DNA of 64,000 nucleotides from Ryuthela nishihirai (lineage: Eukaryota > Arthropoda > Arachnida > Araneae > Heptathelidae): assembly GCA_038380435.1 (NCBI GenBank), contig JAWZYU010000034.1, forward strand, positions 43,834,901 to 43,898,900. Reading direction: 5' to 3'. Each line of letters begins with the position of its first letter. Position 1 is the first letter of the stretch. Position numbers and translations under genes: made by a program. Below are positions 36,401-51,200 of the stretch, one piece after another. The notes under the pieces were generated by a model. That model was not told the DNA's origin. It saw only the letters and a list, made by a program, of their open reading frames with translations, and did no database searches.

Positions 36401-39400
36401 AGGAACATCTTTCAATGTAACACTGGTTGTAGTGGCTTCACCTTCCAGACTTACAGCTGATGTCCTTTCTCTTTCCTCTGTTACACCAGGAGTACTTTCT
36501 TCAGACACTGTTGTTACAGGAACATCTTTCAATGTAACACTGGTTGTAGTGGCTTCACTTTCCAGACTTACAGCTGATGTCCTTTCTCTTTCCTCTGTTA
36601 CTGCAGGAGTGCTCTCTTCAGACACCGTTGTTACAGGAACATCTTTCAATGTAACACTGGTTGTAGTGGCTTCACTTTCCAGACTTACAGCTGATGTCCT
36701 TTCACCTTCCTCTGTTACACCAGGAGTACTCTCTTCAGACACTGTTGTTACAGGAACATCTTTCAACGTAACACTGGTTGTAGTGGCTTCACCTTCCAGA
36801 CTTACAGCTGATGTCCTTTCACCTTCCTCTGTTACTGCAGGAGTGCTCTCTTCAGACACCGTTGTTATAGGAACATCTTTCAATGTAACACTGGTTGTAG
36901 TGGCTTCACTTTCCAGACTTACAGCTGATGTCCTTTCTCCTTCCTCTGTTACACCAGGAGTACTCTCTTCAGACACTGTTGTTACACGAATATCTTTCAA
37001 TGTAACACTGGGTGTAGTAACTTCACCTTCCAGACTTACAGCTGATGTCCTTTCTCCTTCCTCTGTTACTGCAGCAGTGCTCTCTTCAGACACTGTTGTT
37101 ACAGGAACATCTTTCAATGTAACACTGGTTGTAGTGGCTTCACTTTCCAGACTTACAGCTGATGTCCTTTCTCTTTCCTCTGTTACTGCAGGAGTACTCT
37201 CTTTAGACACTGTTGTTACAGGAATATCTTTCAACGTAACACTGGTTGTAGTGGCTTCACTTTCCAGACTTACAGATGATGTCCTTTCTGCTTCCTCTGT
37301 TACTGCAGGAGTACTCTCTTTAGTCACTGTTGTTACAGGAACATCTTTCAATGTAACACTGGTTGTAGTGGCTTCACTTTCCAGACTTACAGCTGATGTC
37401 CTTTCACCTTCCTCTGTTACACCAGGAGTACTCTCTTCAGACACTGTTGTTACAGGAACATCTTTCAACGTAACACTGGTTGTAGTGGCTTCACCTTCCA
37501 GACTTACAGCTGATGTCCTTTCACCTTCCTCTGTTACTGCAGGAGTGCTCTCTTCAGACACCGTTGTTATAGGAACATCTTTCAATGTAACACTGGTTGT
37601 AGTGGCTTCACTTTCCAGACTTACAGCTGATGTCCTTTCTCCTTCCTCTGTTACACCAGGAGTACTCTCTTCAGACACTGTTGTTACACGAATATCTTTC
37701 AATGTAACACTGGGTGTAGTAACTTCACCTTCCAGACTTACAGCTGATGTCCTTTCTCCTTCCTCTGTTACTGCAGCAGTGCTCTCTTCAGACACTGTTG
37801 TTACAGGAACATCTTTCAATGTAACACTGGTTGTAGTGGCTTCACTTTCCAGACTTACAGCTGATGTCCTTTCTCTTTCCTCTGTTACTGCAGGAGTACT
37901 CTCTTTAGACACTGTTGTTACAGGAATATCTTTCAACGTAACACTGGTTGTAGTGGCTTCACTTTCCAGACTTACAGATGATGTCCTTTCTGCTTCCTCT
38001 GTTACTGCAGGAGTACTCTCTTTAGTCACTGTTGTTACAGGAACATCTTTCAATGTAACACTGGTTGCAGTGGCTTCACTTTCCAGACTTACAGCTGATG
38101 TCCTTTCTCCTTCCTCTGTTACTGCAGGAATACTCTCTTTAGTAACTGTTGTTACAGGAATATCTTTCAATGTAACACTGGTTGTAGTGGCTTCACTTTC
38201 CAGACTTACAGCTGATGTCCTTTCTCCTTCATCTGTTACTGCAGGAGTGCTCTCTTCAGACACCGTTGTTACAGGAACATCTTTCAATGTAACACTGGTT
38301 GTAGTGGCTTCACTTTCCAGACTTACAGATGATGTCCTTTCTCTTTCCTCTGTTACTGCAGGAGTACTCTCTTTAGACACTGTTGTTACAGGAATATCTT
38401 TCAACGTAACACTGGTTGTAGTGGCTTCACTTTCCAGACTTACAGATGATGTCCTTTCTGCTTCCTCTGTTACTGCAGGAGTACTCTCTTTAGTCACTGT
38501 TGTTACAGGAACATCTTTCAATGTAACACTGGTTGCAGTGGCTTCACTTTCCAGACTTACAGCTGATGTCCTTTCTCCTTCCTCTGTTACTGCAGGAATA
38601 CTCTCTTTAGTAACTGTTGTTACAGGAATATCTTTCAATGTAACACTGGTTGTAGTGGCTTCACTTTCCAGACTTACAGCTGATGTCCTTTCTCCTTCAT
38701 CTGTTACTGCAGGAGTGCTCTCTTCAGACACCGTTGTTACAGGAACATCTTTCAATGTAACACTGGTTGTAGTGGCTTCACTTTCCAGACTTACAGATGA
38801 TGTCCTTTCTGCTTCCTCTGTTACTGCAGGAGTGCTCTCTTCAGACACCGTTGTTACAGGAATATCTTTCAATGTAACACTGGTTGTAGTGGCTTCACTT
38901 TCCAGACTTATAGCTGATGTCCTTTCTCCTTCCTCTGTTACTGCAGGAGTACTCTCTTCAGACACTGTTGTTACAGGAACATCTTTCAATGTAACACTGG
39001 TTGCAGTGACTTCACCCTCCAGACTTACAGATGATGTCCTTTCTGCTTCCTCTGTTACTGCAGGAGTGCTCTCTTCAGACACCGTTGTTACAGGAATATC
39101 TTTCAATGTAACACTGGTTGTAGTGGCTTCACTTTCCAGACTTATAGCTGATGTCCTTTCTCCTTCCTCTGTTACTGCAGGAGTACTCTCTTTAGTCACT
39201 GTTGTTACAGGAACATCTTTCAATGTAACACTGGTTGCAGTGACTTCACCCTCCAGACTTACAGATGATGTCCTTTCTGCTTCCTCTGTTACTGCAGGTG
39301 TACTCTCTTCAGACACTGTTGTTACAGGAATATCTTTCAGTGTAACACTGGTTGTAGTGGCTTCACTTTCCAGACTTACAGCTGATGTCCTTTCTCCTTC

Positions 39401-42400
39401 CTCTGTTACTGCTGGTGTACTCTCTTCAGGCACTGTTGTTACAGGAATATCTTTCAATGTAACACTGGTTGTAGTGACTTCACTTTCCAGACTTACAGCT
39501 GATGTCCTTTCTCCTTCCTCTGTTACTGCAGGAGTGCTCTCTTCAGACACCTTTGTTACAGGAACATCTTTCAATGTAACACTGGTTGTAGTGGCTTCAC
39601 TTTCCAGACTTACAGCTGATATCCTTTCTGCTTCCTCTGTTACTGCAGGAGTACTCTCTTCAGACACTGTTGTTACAGGAATATCTTTCAACCTAACACT
39701 GGTTGTAGTGGCTTCATTTTCCAGACTTACAGCTGATGTCCTTTCTCCTTCCTCTGTTACTCCAGGAGTGCTCTCTTTAGTCACTGTAGTTACAGGAACA
39801 TCTTTCAATGCAACACTGGTTGTAGTGGCTTCACTTTCCAGACTTACAGCTGATGTTCTTTCTCCTTCATCTGTTACACCAGGAGTACTCTCTTCAGACA
39901 CCGTTGTTACAGGAACATCTTTCAATGTAACACTGGGTGTAGTGGCTTCACTTTCCAGACTTACAGCTGATGTGGTTTCTCCTTCCTCTGTTACTGCAGG
40001 AGTGCTCTCTTTAGACACTGTTGTTACAGGAATATCTTTCAATGCAACACTGGTTGTAGTGGCTTCACTTTCCAGACTTACAGCTGATATCCTTTCTCCT
40101 TCATCTGTTATTCCAGGAGTGCTCTCTTTAGTCACTGTAGTTACAGGAATATCTTTCAATGTAACACTGATTGTAGTGGCTTCACCCTCCAGACTTACAG
40201 CTGATGTCCTTTCTCCTTCCTCTGTTACTGCACGAGTACTCTCTTTAGTAACTGTTGTTACAGGAATATCTTTCAATGTAACACTTGTTGTAGTGGCTTC
40301 ACCCTCCAGACTTACAGCTGATGTCCTTTCTCCTTCCTCTGTTACTGCAGGAGTACTCTCTTTAGACACTGTTGTTACACGAATATCTTTCAATGTAACA
40401 CTGATTGTAGTGGCTTCACTTTCCAGACTTACAGCTGATGACCTTTCTCCTTCCTCTGTTACTGCAGAAGTACTCTCTTTAGTCACTGTTGTTACAGGAA
40501 TATCTTTCAATGTAACACTGATTGTAGTGGCATCACTTTGCAGACTTACAGCTTCCTCTGTTACTGCAGGAGTGCTCTCTTCAGACACTGTTGTTACAGG
40601 AACATTTTTCAATGTAACACTGGTTGTAGTGTCTTCACCTTCCAGACTTACAGCTGATGTCCTTTGTCTTTCCTCTGTTATTCCAGGAGTGCTCTCTTTA
40701 GTCACTGTAGTTACAGGAACATCTTTCAATGTAACACTGATTGTAGTGGATTCACTTTCCAGACTTACAGCTGATGTCCTTTCTCCTTCCTCTGTTACTG
40801 CAAGAGTGCTCTCTTCAGACACCGTTGTTACAGGAACATCTTTCAATGTAACACTGGTTGTAGTGGCTTCACTTTCCAGACTTACAGCTGATGTCCTTTC
40901 TCCTTCCTCTGTTATTCCAGGAGTGCTCTCTTTAGTCACTGTAGTTGCAGGAACATCTTTCAATGTAACACTGATTGTAGTGGCTTCACTTTCCAGACTT
41001 ACAGCTGATGTCCTTTCTCCTTTCTCTGTTACTGCAGGAGTGCTCTCTTCAGACACCGTTGTTACAGGAACATCTTTCAATGTAACACTGGTTGCAGTGC
41101 CTTCACCTTCCAGACTTACAGCTGATGTCCTTTCTCCTTCCTCTGTTACTGCAGGAGTGCTCTCTTCAGACACCGTTGTTACAGGAACATCTTTCAATGT
41201 AACACTGGTTGTAGTGGCTTCACTTTCCAGACTTACAGCTGATGTCCTTTCTCCTTCCTCTGTTACTGCAGGAGTGATCTCTTCAGACACCGTTGTTACA
41301 GGAACATCTTTCAATGTAACACTGGTTGTAGTGGCTTCACTTTCCAGACTTACAGCTGATGTCCTTTCTCCTTCCTCTGTTACTGCAGGAGTGCTCTCTT
41401 CAGACACCGTTGTTACAGGAACATCTTTCAATGTAACACTGGTTGTAGTGGCTTCACTTTCCAGACTTACAGCTGATGTCCTTTCTCCTTCCTCTGTTAC
41501 TGCAGGAGTGCTCTCTTCAGACACCGTTGTTACAGGAACATCTTTCAATGTAACACTGGTTGTAGTGGCTTCACTTTCCAGACTTACAGATGATGTCCTT
41601 TCTCCTTCCTCTGTTACTGCAGGAGTACTCTCTTTAGTCACTCTTGTTACAGGAACATCTTTCAATGTAACACTGGTTGTAGTGGCTTCACTTTCCAGAC
41701 TTACAGATGATGTCCTTTCTGCTTCCTCTGTTACTGCAGGAGTACTCTCTTTAGTCACTGTTGTTACAGGAACATCTTTCAATGTAACACTGGTTGCAGT
41801 GACTTCACCCTCCAGACTTACAGCTGATGTCCTTTCTCCTTCCTCTGTTACTGCAGGAGTGCTCTCTTCAGACACTGTTGTTACAGGAACATCTTTCAAT
41901 GTAACACTGGTTGCAGTGACTTCACCCTCCAGACTTACAGCTGATGTCCTTTCTCCTTCCGCTGTTACTGCAGGAGTGCTCTCTTCAGACACCGTTGTTA
42001 CAGGAACATCTTTCAATGTAACACTGGTTGTAGTGTCTTCACCTTCCAGACTTACAGCTGATGTCCTTTCTCCTTCCTCTGTTATTCCAGGAGTGCTCTC
42101 TTTAGTCACTGTAGTTACAGGAACATCTTTCAATGTAACACTGATTGTAGTGGCTTCACTTTCCAGACTTACAGCTGATGTCCTTTCTCCTTCCTCTGTT
42201 ACTGCAGGAGTGCTCTCTTCAGACACCGTTGTTATAGGAACATCTTTCAATGTAACACTGGTTGTAGTGGCTTCACTTTCCAGACTTACAGCTGATGTCC
42301 TTTCTCCTTCCTCTGATATTCCAGGAGTGCTCTCTTTAGTCACTGTAGTTACAGGAACATCTTCCAATGTAACACTGATTGTAGTGGCTTCACTTTCCAG

Positions 42401-45400
42401 ACTTACAGCTGATGTCCTTTCTCCTTCCTCTGTTACTGCAGGAGTGCTCTCTTCAGACACCGTTGTTACAGGAACATCTTTCAATGTAACACTGGTTGTA
42501 GTGGCTTCACTTTCCAGACTTACAGCTGATGTCCTTTCTCCTTCCTCTGTTACTGCAGGAGTGCTCTCTTCAGACACCGTTGTTACAGGAACATCTTTCA
42601 ATGTAACACTGGTTGTAGTGGCTTCACTTTCCAGACTTACAGATGATGTCCTTTCTGCTTCCTCTGTTACTGCAGGAGTACTCTCTTTAGTCACTGTTGT
42701 TACAGGAACATCTTTCAATGTAACACTGGTTGCAGTGACTTCACCCTCCAGACTTACAGCTGATGTCCTTTCTCCTTCCTCTGTTACTGCAGGAGTGCTC
42801 TCTTCAGACACTGTTGTTACAGGAACATCTTTCAATGTAACACTGGTTGCAGTGACTTCACCCTCCAGACTTACAGCTGATGTCCTTTCTCCTTCCTCTG
42901 TTACTGCAGGAGTGCTCTCTTCAGACACTGTTGTTACAGGAACATCTTTCAATGTAACACTGGTTGCAGTGACTTCACCCTCCAGACTTACAGCTGATGT
43001 CCTTTCTCCTTCCGCTGTTACTGCAGGAGTGCTCTCTTCAGACACCGTTGTTACAGGAACATCTTTCAATGTAACACTGGTTGTAGTGTCTTCACCTTCC
43101 AGACTTACAGCTGATGTCCTTTCTCCTTCCTCTGTTATTCCAGGAGTGCTCTCTTTAGTCACTGTAGTTACAGGAACATCTTTCAATGTAACACTGATTG
43201 TAGTGGCTTCACTTTCCAGACTTACAGCTGATGTCCTTTCTCCTTCCTCTGTTACTGCAGGAGTGCTCTCTTCAGACACCGTTGTTACAGGAACATCTTT
43301 CAATGTAACACTGGTTGTAGTGGCTTCACCCTCCAGACTTACAGCTGATGTCCTTTCTCCTTCCTCTGTTACTGCAGGAGTGCTCTCTTTAGTCACTGTA
43401 GTTACAGGAACATCTTTCAATGTAACACTGGTTGTAGTGGCTTCACTTTCCAGACTTACAGCTGATGTCCTTTCTCCTTCCTCTGTTACTGCAGGAGTGC
43501 TCTCTTCAGACACCGTTGTTACAGGAACATCTTTCAATGTATCACTGGTTGCAGTGACTTCACCCTCCAGACTTACAGCTGATGACCTTTCTCCTTCCTC
43601 TGTTACTGCAGGAGTGCTCTCTTCAGACACCGTTGTTACAGGAACATCTTTCAATGTAACACTGGTTGCAGTGACTTCACCCTCCAGACTTACAGCTGAT
43701 GTCCTTTCTCCTTCCTCTGTTACTGCAGGAGTGCTCTCTTCAGACACTGTTGTTACAGGAACATCTTTCAATGTAACACTGGTTGCAGTGACTTCACCCT
43801 CCAGACTTACAGGTGATGTCCTTTCTCCTTCCGCTGTTACTGCAGGAGTGCTCTCTTCAGACACCGTTGTTACAGGAACATCTTTCAATGTAACACTGGT
43901 TGTAGTGGCTTCACTTTCCAGACTTACAGATGATGTCCTTTCTCCTTCCTCTGTTACTGCAGGAGTACTCTCTTTAGTCACTCTTGTTACAGGAACATCT
44001 TTCAATGTAACACTGGTTGTAGTGGCTTCACTTTCCAGACTTACAGATGATGTCCTTTCTGCTTTCTCTGTTACTGCAGGAGTACTCTCTTTAGTCACTG
44101 TTGTTACAGGAACATCTTTCAATGTAACACTGGTTGCAGTGACTTCACCCTCCAGACTTACAGCTGATGTCCTTTCTCCTTCCTCTGTTACTGCAGGAGT
44201 GCTCTCTTCAGACACTGTTGTTACAGGAACATCTTTCAATGTAACACTGGTTGCAGTGACTTCACCTTCCAGACTTACAGCTGATGTCCTTTCTCTTTCC
44301 TCTGTTACTGCAGGAGTGCTCTCTTCAGACACTGTTGTTACAGGAACATCTTTGAAAGAAACTCGAGGTGTTGTCGTTTCCCCTTCCTGACTAACATCTG
44401 TTGTTCCCTCGCCTTTTTCTCTTTCCTCCTGAGTACTTTTTTCAGGTACTGTTGTAATGGGAACATCTTTCAATGCAATTCCAGTTGTTTCAATTTCGGA
44501 ACTAATAGCTTTTGTTCTTTCGGCTTCCTCTGTTATCCCAAGTGTACTTTGTTCAGACACTGTTATAGCAGAAACGTCTTTCAGTGTAACACCTGTTGTG
44601 TCACCTTCTCTTCCACCAGCAGTTGTGCTTAGTTTTTCTACAGTAGAGCTTGTCTCAGCTGTTGTAATTCCATCTTCGATTCCTTCCGTTGATATTTCTA
44701 GTTCTTCTGTTGTTATATCTACAGAACTTGATTCGTGAATTGTTACAGTAGATCCATCTTTAAGAGTGATACCTGTCGTTGACATTTCACCTTCTATAGC
44801 TTTAGTTGATGCTGTTGTTTCTTCTTCTTCTGTTAATCCAGTAGAGCTTTTCATAACGATAGTTGTAACTGATAATTCGCTATCATCTCCTGTTTGCGGT
44901 TTATCAGTAGTTTCACTTAGGAGAGTTGTTTTCGCAACTGTTGATAGCTCTTCGTGAGGTTCTTTCGTTGTTAAGCGTTTAGTGACGACTAAGTCAATGG
45001 ACTCTGGTGGCTTTGGTGATGTCAATACCTCGTGAGTGAACTCGACAAGTTCGATTTCTGTAGCAGTTGTCGAAGGCTGCGGAGTCATCGTTGCTATAGT
45101 AATCTCTTCTACGTCAGATTTCGTTGCAACCTCTGTCGTAAAATAATCTCTGCGTGACGGACTTGTAACAAACACAGTCTCTGTGGTTCCTTCTTCCATT
45201 GCTGAAAAAAAAATATGATTCGTTTAGTAAGCAAATATTTTTGGAGCATCACTTAATAAAATGCATATCTAAAAATTGCGACGATCTTTGTGAAATGTTT
45301 ATGCATTATTGAGCAAATATATTTTTGGAACACGATTTAACAGAGAATGCATTTGTAAAAATTTATATTATATTTGTGATATAGTTAGGTACAATTAAGC

Positions 45401-48254
45401 AAATATTTAACAAAAAAGATTGAATTCAATGCATATCTAAAAATAAAAGCAATTTTTAAAATCGGTTTTTGAGACTTTTCGTAAATAAATTTTCCAGGTT
45501 CGTGTTATGTTATGTACAGTCGCTCAAAAAAAATATGGAATTTTTTTTTTTGTCGCTCAAAAAAATATCCGAACACTATGGTTGATTACAGAATTCAGAA
45601 AAAATATCTGGCAACGATTTTTTTTAGAAGTTAGTGATCTGGCAACCTTCGTGTCACGTGATTACAGAATTCAGGAAAAATATCTGTAGCGTGTACAGCA
45701 ACTGTACACGCTCCAGTTACCGTTCACAGCAAACTGGAGCGTGTGCAGTTACTGCACACGCTCCAGTTTGCTGTGAACGGTAACTGCACACGCTCAATAT
45801 TTCCGTGAGTGAGCCCACAAGATCCAGGTCTTTGTGAGCTCACACGATCCAATGTAAATAAAATAAAAATAAATACCCCCTCAAGCAGCTGCTTGCCACA
45901 GAGGTCTGACAGGAGCCTGTCAGTTTATATGCCGTAGTAGAAGGTCTGAGAGGATGGCAGGACCTCAGGAACGTGTACAGCAACTGTACACGCTCCAGTT
46001 ACCGTTCACAGCAAACTGGAGCGTGTGCAGTTGCTGCACACGCTCCAGTTTGCTGTGAACGGTAACTGCACACGCTCAATATTTCCGTGAGTGACTCCAC
46101 ACGATCTAGGTCTTTGTGAGTCTTTGTGATCTGGCAACCTTCGTGTCACGTGACACGAAGGTTGCCAGATCACTAATTTCTAAAAAAAAATCGTTGCCAG
46201 ATATTTTTTCTGAATTCTGTAATCAACCATAGTGTTCGGATATATTTTTGAGCGACAAAAAATATCCGGATATTTTGTTGAGTGACTAAAGTAATATATT
46301 CAGTTCCCGGTTAACAGATCAGATACGTACAGGAAAAATTTTGGATTAGGTGAAATCATGTTTGACGGATAGAAATATGTCATAAGGGAAGAATGTTCCA
46401 GAATTCTAACTTGATTGATATATATTTAGTTTTATTCTTTTATTATGTCTCTACATAATTGATTATTGTAAAAATTGCTGTTAGTAATGAACATAGATGA
46501 GTTGACAACTTTTGTTTTTATGTTTACAACGGGACAAGTTATAATCTTTAAACCAATCGGGGTGAATTTGTATGGGTTGAATTGTTTTACCTCTTAGTGG
46601 AACATTTTTGCACACCATGGGCTAAATGACCAGGTCACAAGGACCCCGAAGGCTCAGAGAAGGTTGGAGGAGGGGATCCACTGGAACAGCTGTTGGGAGA
46701 CAGATGGTAGCTTCCCGTCAAGGCCATCCAGCGTGTTCTTTAACGTTGGGTTGTTTTACCTGTGAGCGGCGCTTTTTTGCACACCACGGGCTAAATGGCC
46801 AGGTCACAAGAACCCCAAAGGCTCAGAGAAGGTTGGAGGAGGGGACCCACTGGAACAGCTGTTGGGAGACAGATGGTAGCCTCCCATCAAGGCCATCCAG
46901 CATGATCTTTAACGTTGGATTGTTTTACCTATGAGCGGCACTTTTTTCCACACCATGGGCTAAATGGCCAGGTCACATGGACCCCGAAGGCTCAGAGAAG
47001 GTTTGGGGAGGGGACCCATTGCAACAGCTGTTGGGAGACAGATGGTAGCCTCCCGTCAAGTCCATCCAGCGTGTTCTTTAATGTGCATAGGGTATGGCTC
47101 TCCTGCAAACGGTGCCACGGCTTAAAGTCCCATTTCGACGGACGGCGGCCTTTCCAAGCCCATCGGTGTCCCCTACTGACCGTGGGCAGGGCGGAGAATT
47201 TTGCGGAGATAAGCCTCAACGCTGACCCAGCTGGGACTCGAACCCGGAAACTGCAGATTTCGAGCCTGGCGCGCTACTGACTGAGCCATATCCACACCCC
47301 TCTGTTTTTCCCAGTTTACATGGAATTTGTACAGATATTCAGAGACTTTTGAAACGCCTTGTATTTCCCTCTTTTTTCTGCATAGCGAAGATACTTTTAA
47401 AGCAACTTACGGCAATCGTAGGCGCTTGGGCAGCATTTGAAATTTTCTGTTGATCTTGGCGTACATCCGTCCCACGGCAGATGACAGACCTCTCGACTGC
47501 AGATGAGCTGCCCTGCTGCACAGTAGCAATGCTCACAAGGATCGACAGGCTTCACCCGCTCTCCATCTCCATAGGTCGTGCCATTCACTATACAATCTGT
47601 AAGGGAACATGAAACTTTTTTTACACTTCTTGAAATCACTAGAAACATTTCTTACCTTGATTTAACAGGATTGAAAACTTCCTCCAAACTCATCGTCATA
47701 TGCAAATAGTTGGGTTGGGTTGTTTTACCTCTGAGCGGCACTTTTTTGCACACCATGGGCTAAATGGTCAGGTCACAAGGACCCCGAAGGTTCAGAAACG
47801 GTTGGGGGAGGGGACTCACTGGAACAGCTGTTGGGATACAGATGGTAGCCTCCCGTCAAGGCCATCCAGCGTGTTCTTTAACGTTGGGTTGTTTTACCTC
47901 AGAGCGGCACTTTTTTGCACACCATGGGCTAAATGGCTAGGTCACAAAGACCCCGAGGGCTCAGAGAAGGTTGGGGGAGGGACCCACTGGAACAACTATT
48001 GGGAGATAGATGGTAGCCTCCTGACAAGGCCATCCAGCGTGTTCTTTAACGTGCACAGGATATGGCTCTTCCACACACGGAGTCACGGCTTAACGTCCCA
48101 TCCGACGGACGGCGGCTTTCCAATCCCATCGGTGTCCCCTACTGGCCGTGGGCAGGGCGGGGAATTTTGCGGAGATCAATCTCAAAGCTGACCCAGCTGG
48201 GACTCGAACCTGGGAACTACAGATTACGAGCGTAGCGCGTTACCCCCCCCCCCT

Positions 48255-48285
<31 letters not shown>

Positions 48286-51200
48286 TCTGTAAAGAACCCG
48301 ATATTTTACACTGATGGAATAAATAAACAAATTTTATTTAAAGAAATTTTGTTTTCTTACCTTTAGCTTCTGTAGTTCGTTCAGTTTCAAAAGTCGGGAA
48401 CGATTCCGGTTGTGTTTGAGACAAAATCCTCTCCGTTGAAGTTTCTTCTGGAAGAGATTGCGTCTCGCTCTCCATAATCGATGTAGCTGATGGTGAGTCA
48501 GTTTTCTCCTCTGCTGCTTCTGATGTAAATGTAGACGTCTGGATTTTTTCTTCCGTGGTCCTCCTGACTGTTGTTCCTTCAGAAGTAGAGTATTCCGTTC
48601 CTGCATCAGTTGACCTATCAGTTGACTTTGGAGTTTGGTCTGAAGTTGCAAATGTAGGTACTGAGCTAATCTTTTCGGTTTCTTCATCTCTTCCTGGAGA
48701 TGACAATTCCGTTGTTTCTGATCCTGTAGATTCTTTGTCAACTGGCTTTGCTGTGCTAGTTAGCTCATCACGGGGATGTGTTGATGTATCTTTTGTGACA
48801 TGTCTTTCAGTTGAAGAAAGTGTTACCGCAGGGGTGAAAGTCACCAATTCTGTTTCTTCTCTTGATGTTGTAGAAGTAGTCAAATCTATTTCTAGTTTTT
48901 CTGTTGCAGATTTTGGTATTTCAGTTTCTTCCACCTCCAGGTCAACCGTCGTCTTTTCGGCTTCTTTACTTATTGCTGTTGTATCAAGACTCGATTCCGT
49001 TGTGGTTTTTCTTGATTTGATTTCCACATCCTTTTCTCTCAAATCTACTTCTGTTGTGCCACTTACTTCTGCTTCTTTAGTGGTAGAGGTATCATATTCA
49101 ACAGCAATCTTAGCGGTGGTTGCCAGTGGCGATATTGAGGTTGAAGTTGTGGTTGCTGTCGAAGATGTTGATTCAGTGTCTACCCAAGGTTCTGTGACTT
49201 TAGCGGCAGGTGAAGTGTCACTCACTTCCTTTGCTGTTGTAGAGATAGCTTCTGATTCAATTAGAGTCGAGGCTATGGTAGATGGTTTTGCATCATCCTT
49301 AGTAAGAGTTTCTGATGGAACAGAAGTTGATGTTCCTGTTGTTCCTTTTTCTGCTGCAGTTTCTGTACTTAAAGTTTCAGGTTTAGACGCTTCTAATGTT
49401 GTAATTTCAGCTGTAGCTTCTGAAGGAGATGTAGCATCTTCTGTAGCATCTGAAGGAGACTGCTGGAGTGATATCACAGTAGCTGTAGTTTCATCAGTTG
49501 GGAATATTGTAGAAGTTATTGGCCGACTAGTTGACGATGCTGTGGGAACTGCAGAAGCTTTTGTAAACTTTGTTTCCGTTATATATTTGATCGTTGTTGC
49601 AGAGAAAATTTCTTTCTCCTTTTCTGAAGTTTCTGCAGCAGTTGTTTCTGTCAGTCTAGGAGATTCCGACGATTTCTTTATGGGTTCAACAGTTTCTTCT
49701 GTTGAAGCTGTTGTCCATGCATCGTCTGCTCCACTCGGGGATTCTGATTTTTCGGTTGATGGTTGTTCCGTTTCTTTGACCGAAAATTCTGTAGAGGATG
49801 TGCTAATATCTTCCGTAACATCTTTCACAGTTGATTCTGTATCATGTGTTGAAATCGCTGCTGTTGGGGGAGTTCTAACTCTATATTCTGTTTCTAGTGT
49901 TGGAATGGTGACAGTCGTTGTTTCTGCTTTAAGTGCTGTTGTTTCTGAGATTCCTGTTACAAAAGTGATGATTTCTGGGGTTGAAGATGTGCGGTCTATC
50001 TTCTCAATGAAATCTGTTGTCGACGATGGCTTTTCAGTTTCTATTGTGATGATATCTGAAGAGGTAGTTAGCATCTTAGTAACTTCTGAAACTTCATCAG
50101 TAGGAGATTTAGAAATTTCAGAAACTGTTGAGACATTCGTTTTCAAGGAAGTTAATTCTTCAGTTTCTTCAGTCGGCAAGGTCACCTTAGAAGTGACTGT
50201 CACAGCATCAGGTTTCAGTTCTTCCTTTTGTATTACTATTTCTGATGTGAGCAATGTTTCTCCTGTAGTTTCTTCTGAAGGCGTTTCGGACGTTAGTTCT
50301 TTAGTTACTTCTGCAATCTTACTTGTCAGAGAACTCGTTACACCTTCATCTGCAATGGGTACTTCTGATGAAATAGGTTTTGCTGCTGTTTCTCCTGTTT
50401 GGGAGATTTCTGATGCAGTTGATGCCGTACCATTTTCAGTTCCTGTTTCGGTAGTGGTTTCTAAAGCAGTGACTGATGTCCTTTCTGATGTTTCAGCAGC
50501 CACGGTGGTCATTTCTTCCACTACTGTTGAATCTTTAACTTCAGATGTCAATCTGTCAGTCACTACTGTTGGTAATGTCGTTTCGAAACTTGCAGCTTTC
50601 TCTTTAGTTGTGTCTGTAATAATTTTTCTTGTTATCATAGTTTCTTCTTTGGAATATGTTACTCCCTCTGCTGGACTTGATGGCGTCAGTTTTGCAATCT
50701 CTTCTGTTGAAAATGTGACTTTGATTTCTGTTCCTGTGGATGTAGTAGTTGTTAGTGCTTCAACAGTTTCATCAGTAACCGGTGTTTTCATGTCTGTTGG
50801 CACTTCTTTCGTAGTAGAAATTAATTCAGACGACTCTGTTGTAGCGGACCTGATATCTTCTGTTTCAGTTTCAAAGACGTCTGCCGGTGAGCTTTTTGTG
50901 ACTGTTTCTTCTGATGGTGAGGTAACGATTTCAGGTTTTGTCGATTCTTTTGACTCTTCTGATAAAGTTGTCTGCAGAGAGGTAAGATCTTCAACTTCTT
51001 TCGTCAATAAAGACGTTTCCTTCGTGCTGACTTCGAAAACCGATGCAGGAGATGTCACCACTTCGATTTTCACAGTTGGTGTAGTCACTAACTTAGTTTC
51101 TGTTTCAATTGCACTGGTAATCGCAGTGTAATCATCGGTTTTCGCCCCTTTTGTCGTTAAGTATTCTTCGGGGGTTTCCGTCTCGTTTGAGGTACGAGTG

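Noticed and set aside
35907..44390. 2,827-codon open frame on the plus strand opposite the giant exon
   Set aside because: It exists because a 117-nt unit free of stops on both strands is repeated. It has no splice context and its hydrophobic repeat (SFNVTLVVVASLSRL type) is an antisense by-product.
45197..45199. ATG as the start codon of the giant reading frame
   Set aside because: It lies two bases after a strong acceptor, and the VWC-b exon joins in phase through CCA. It is an internal methionine.
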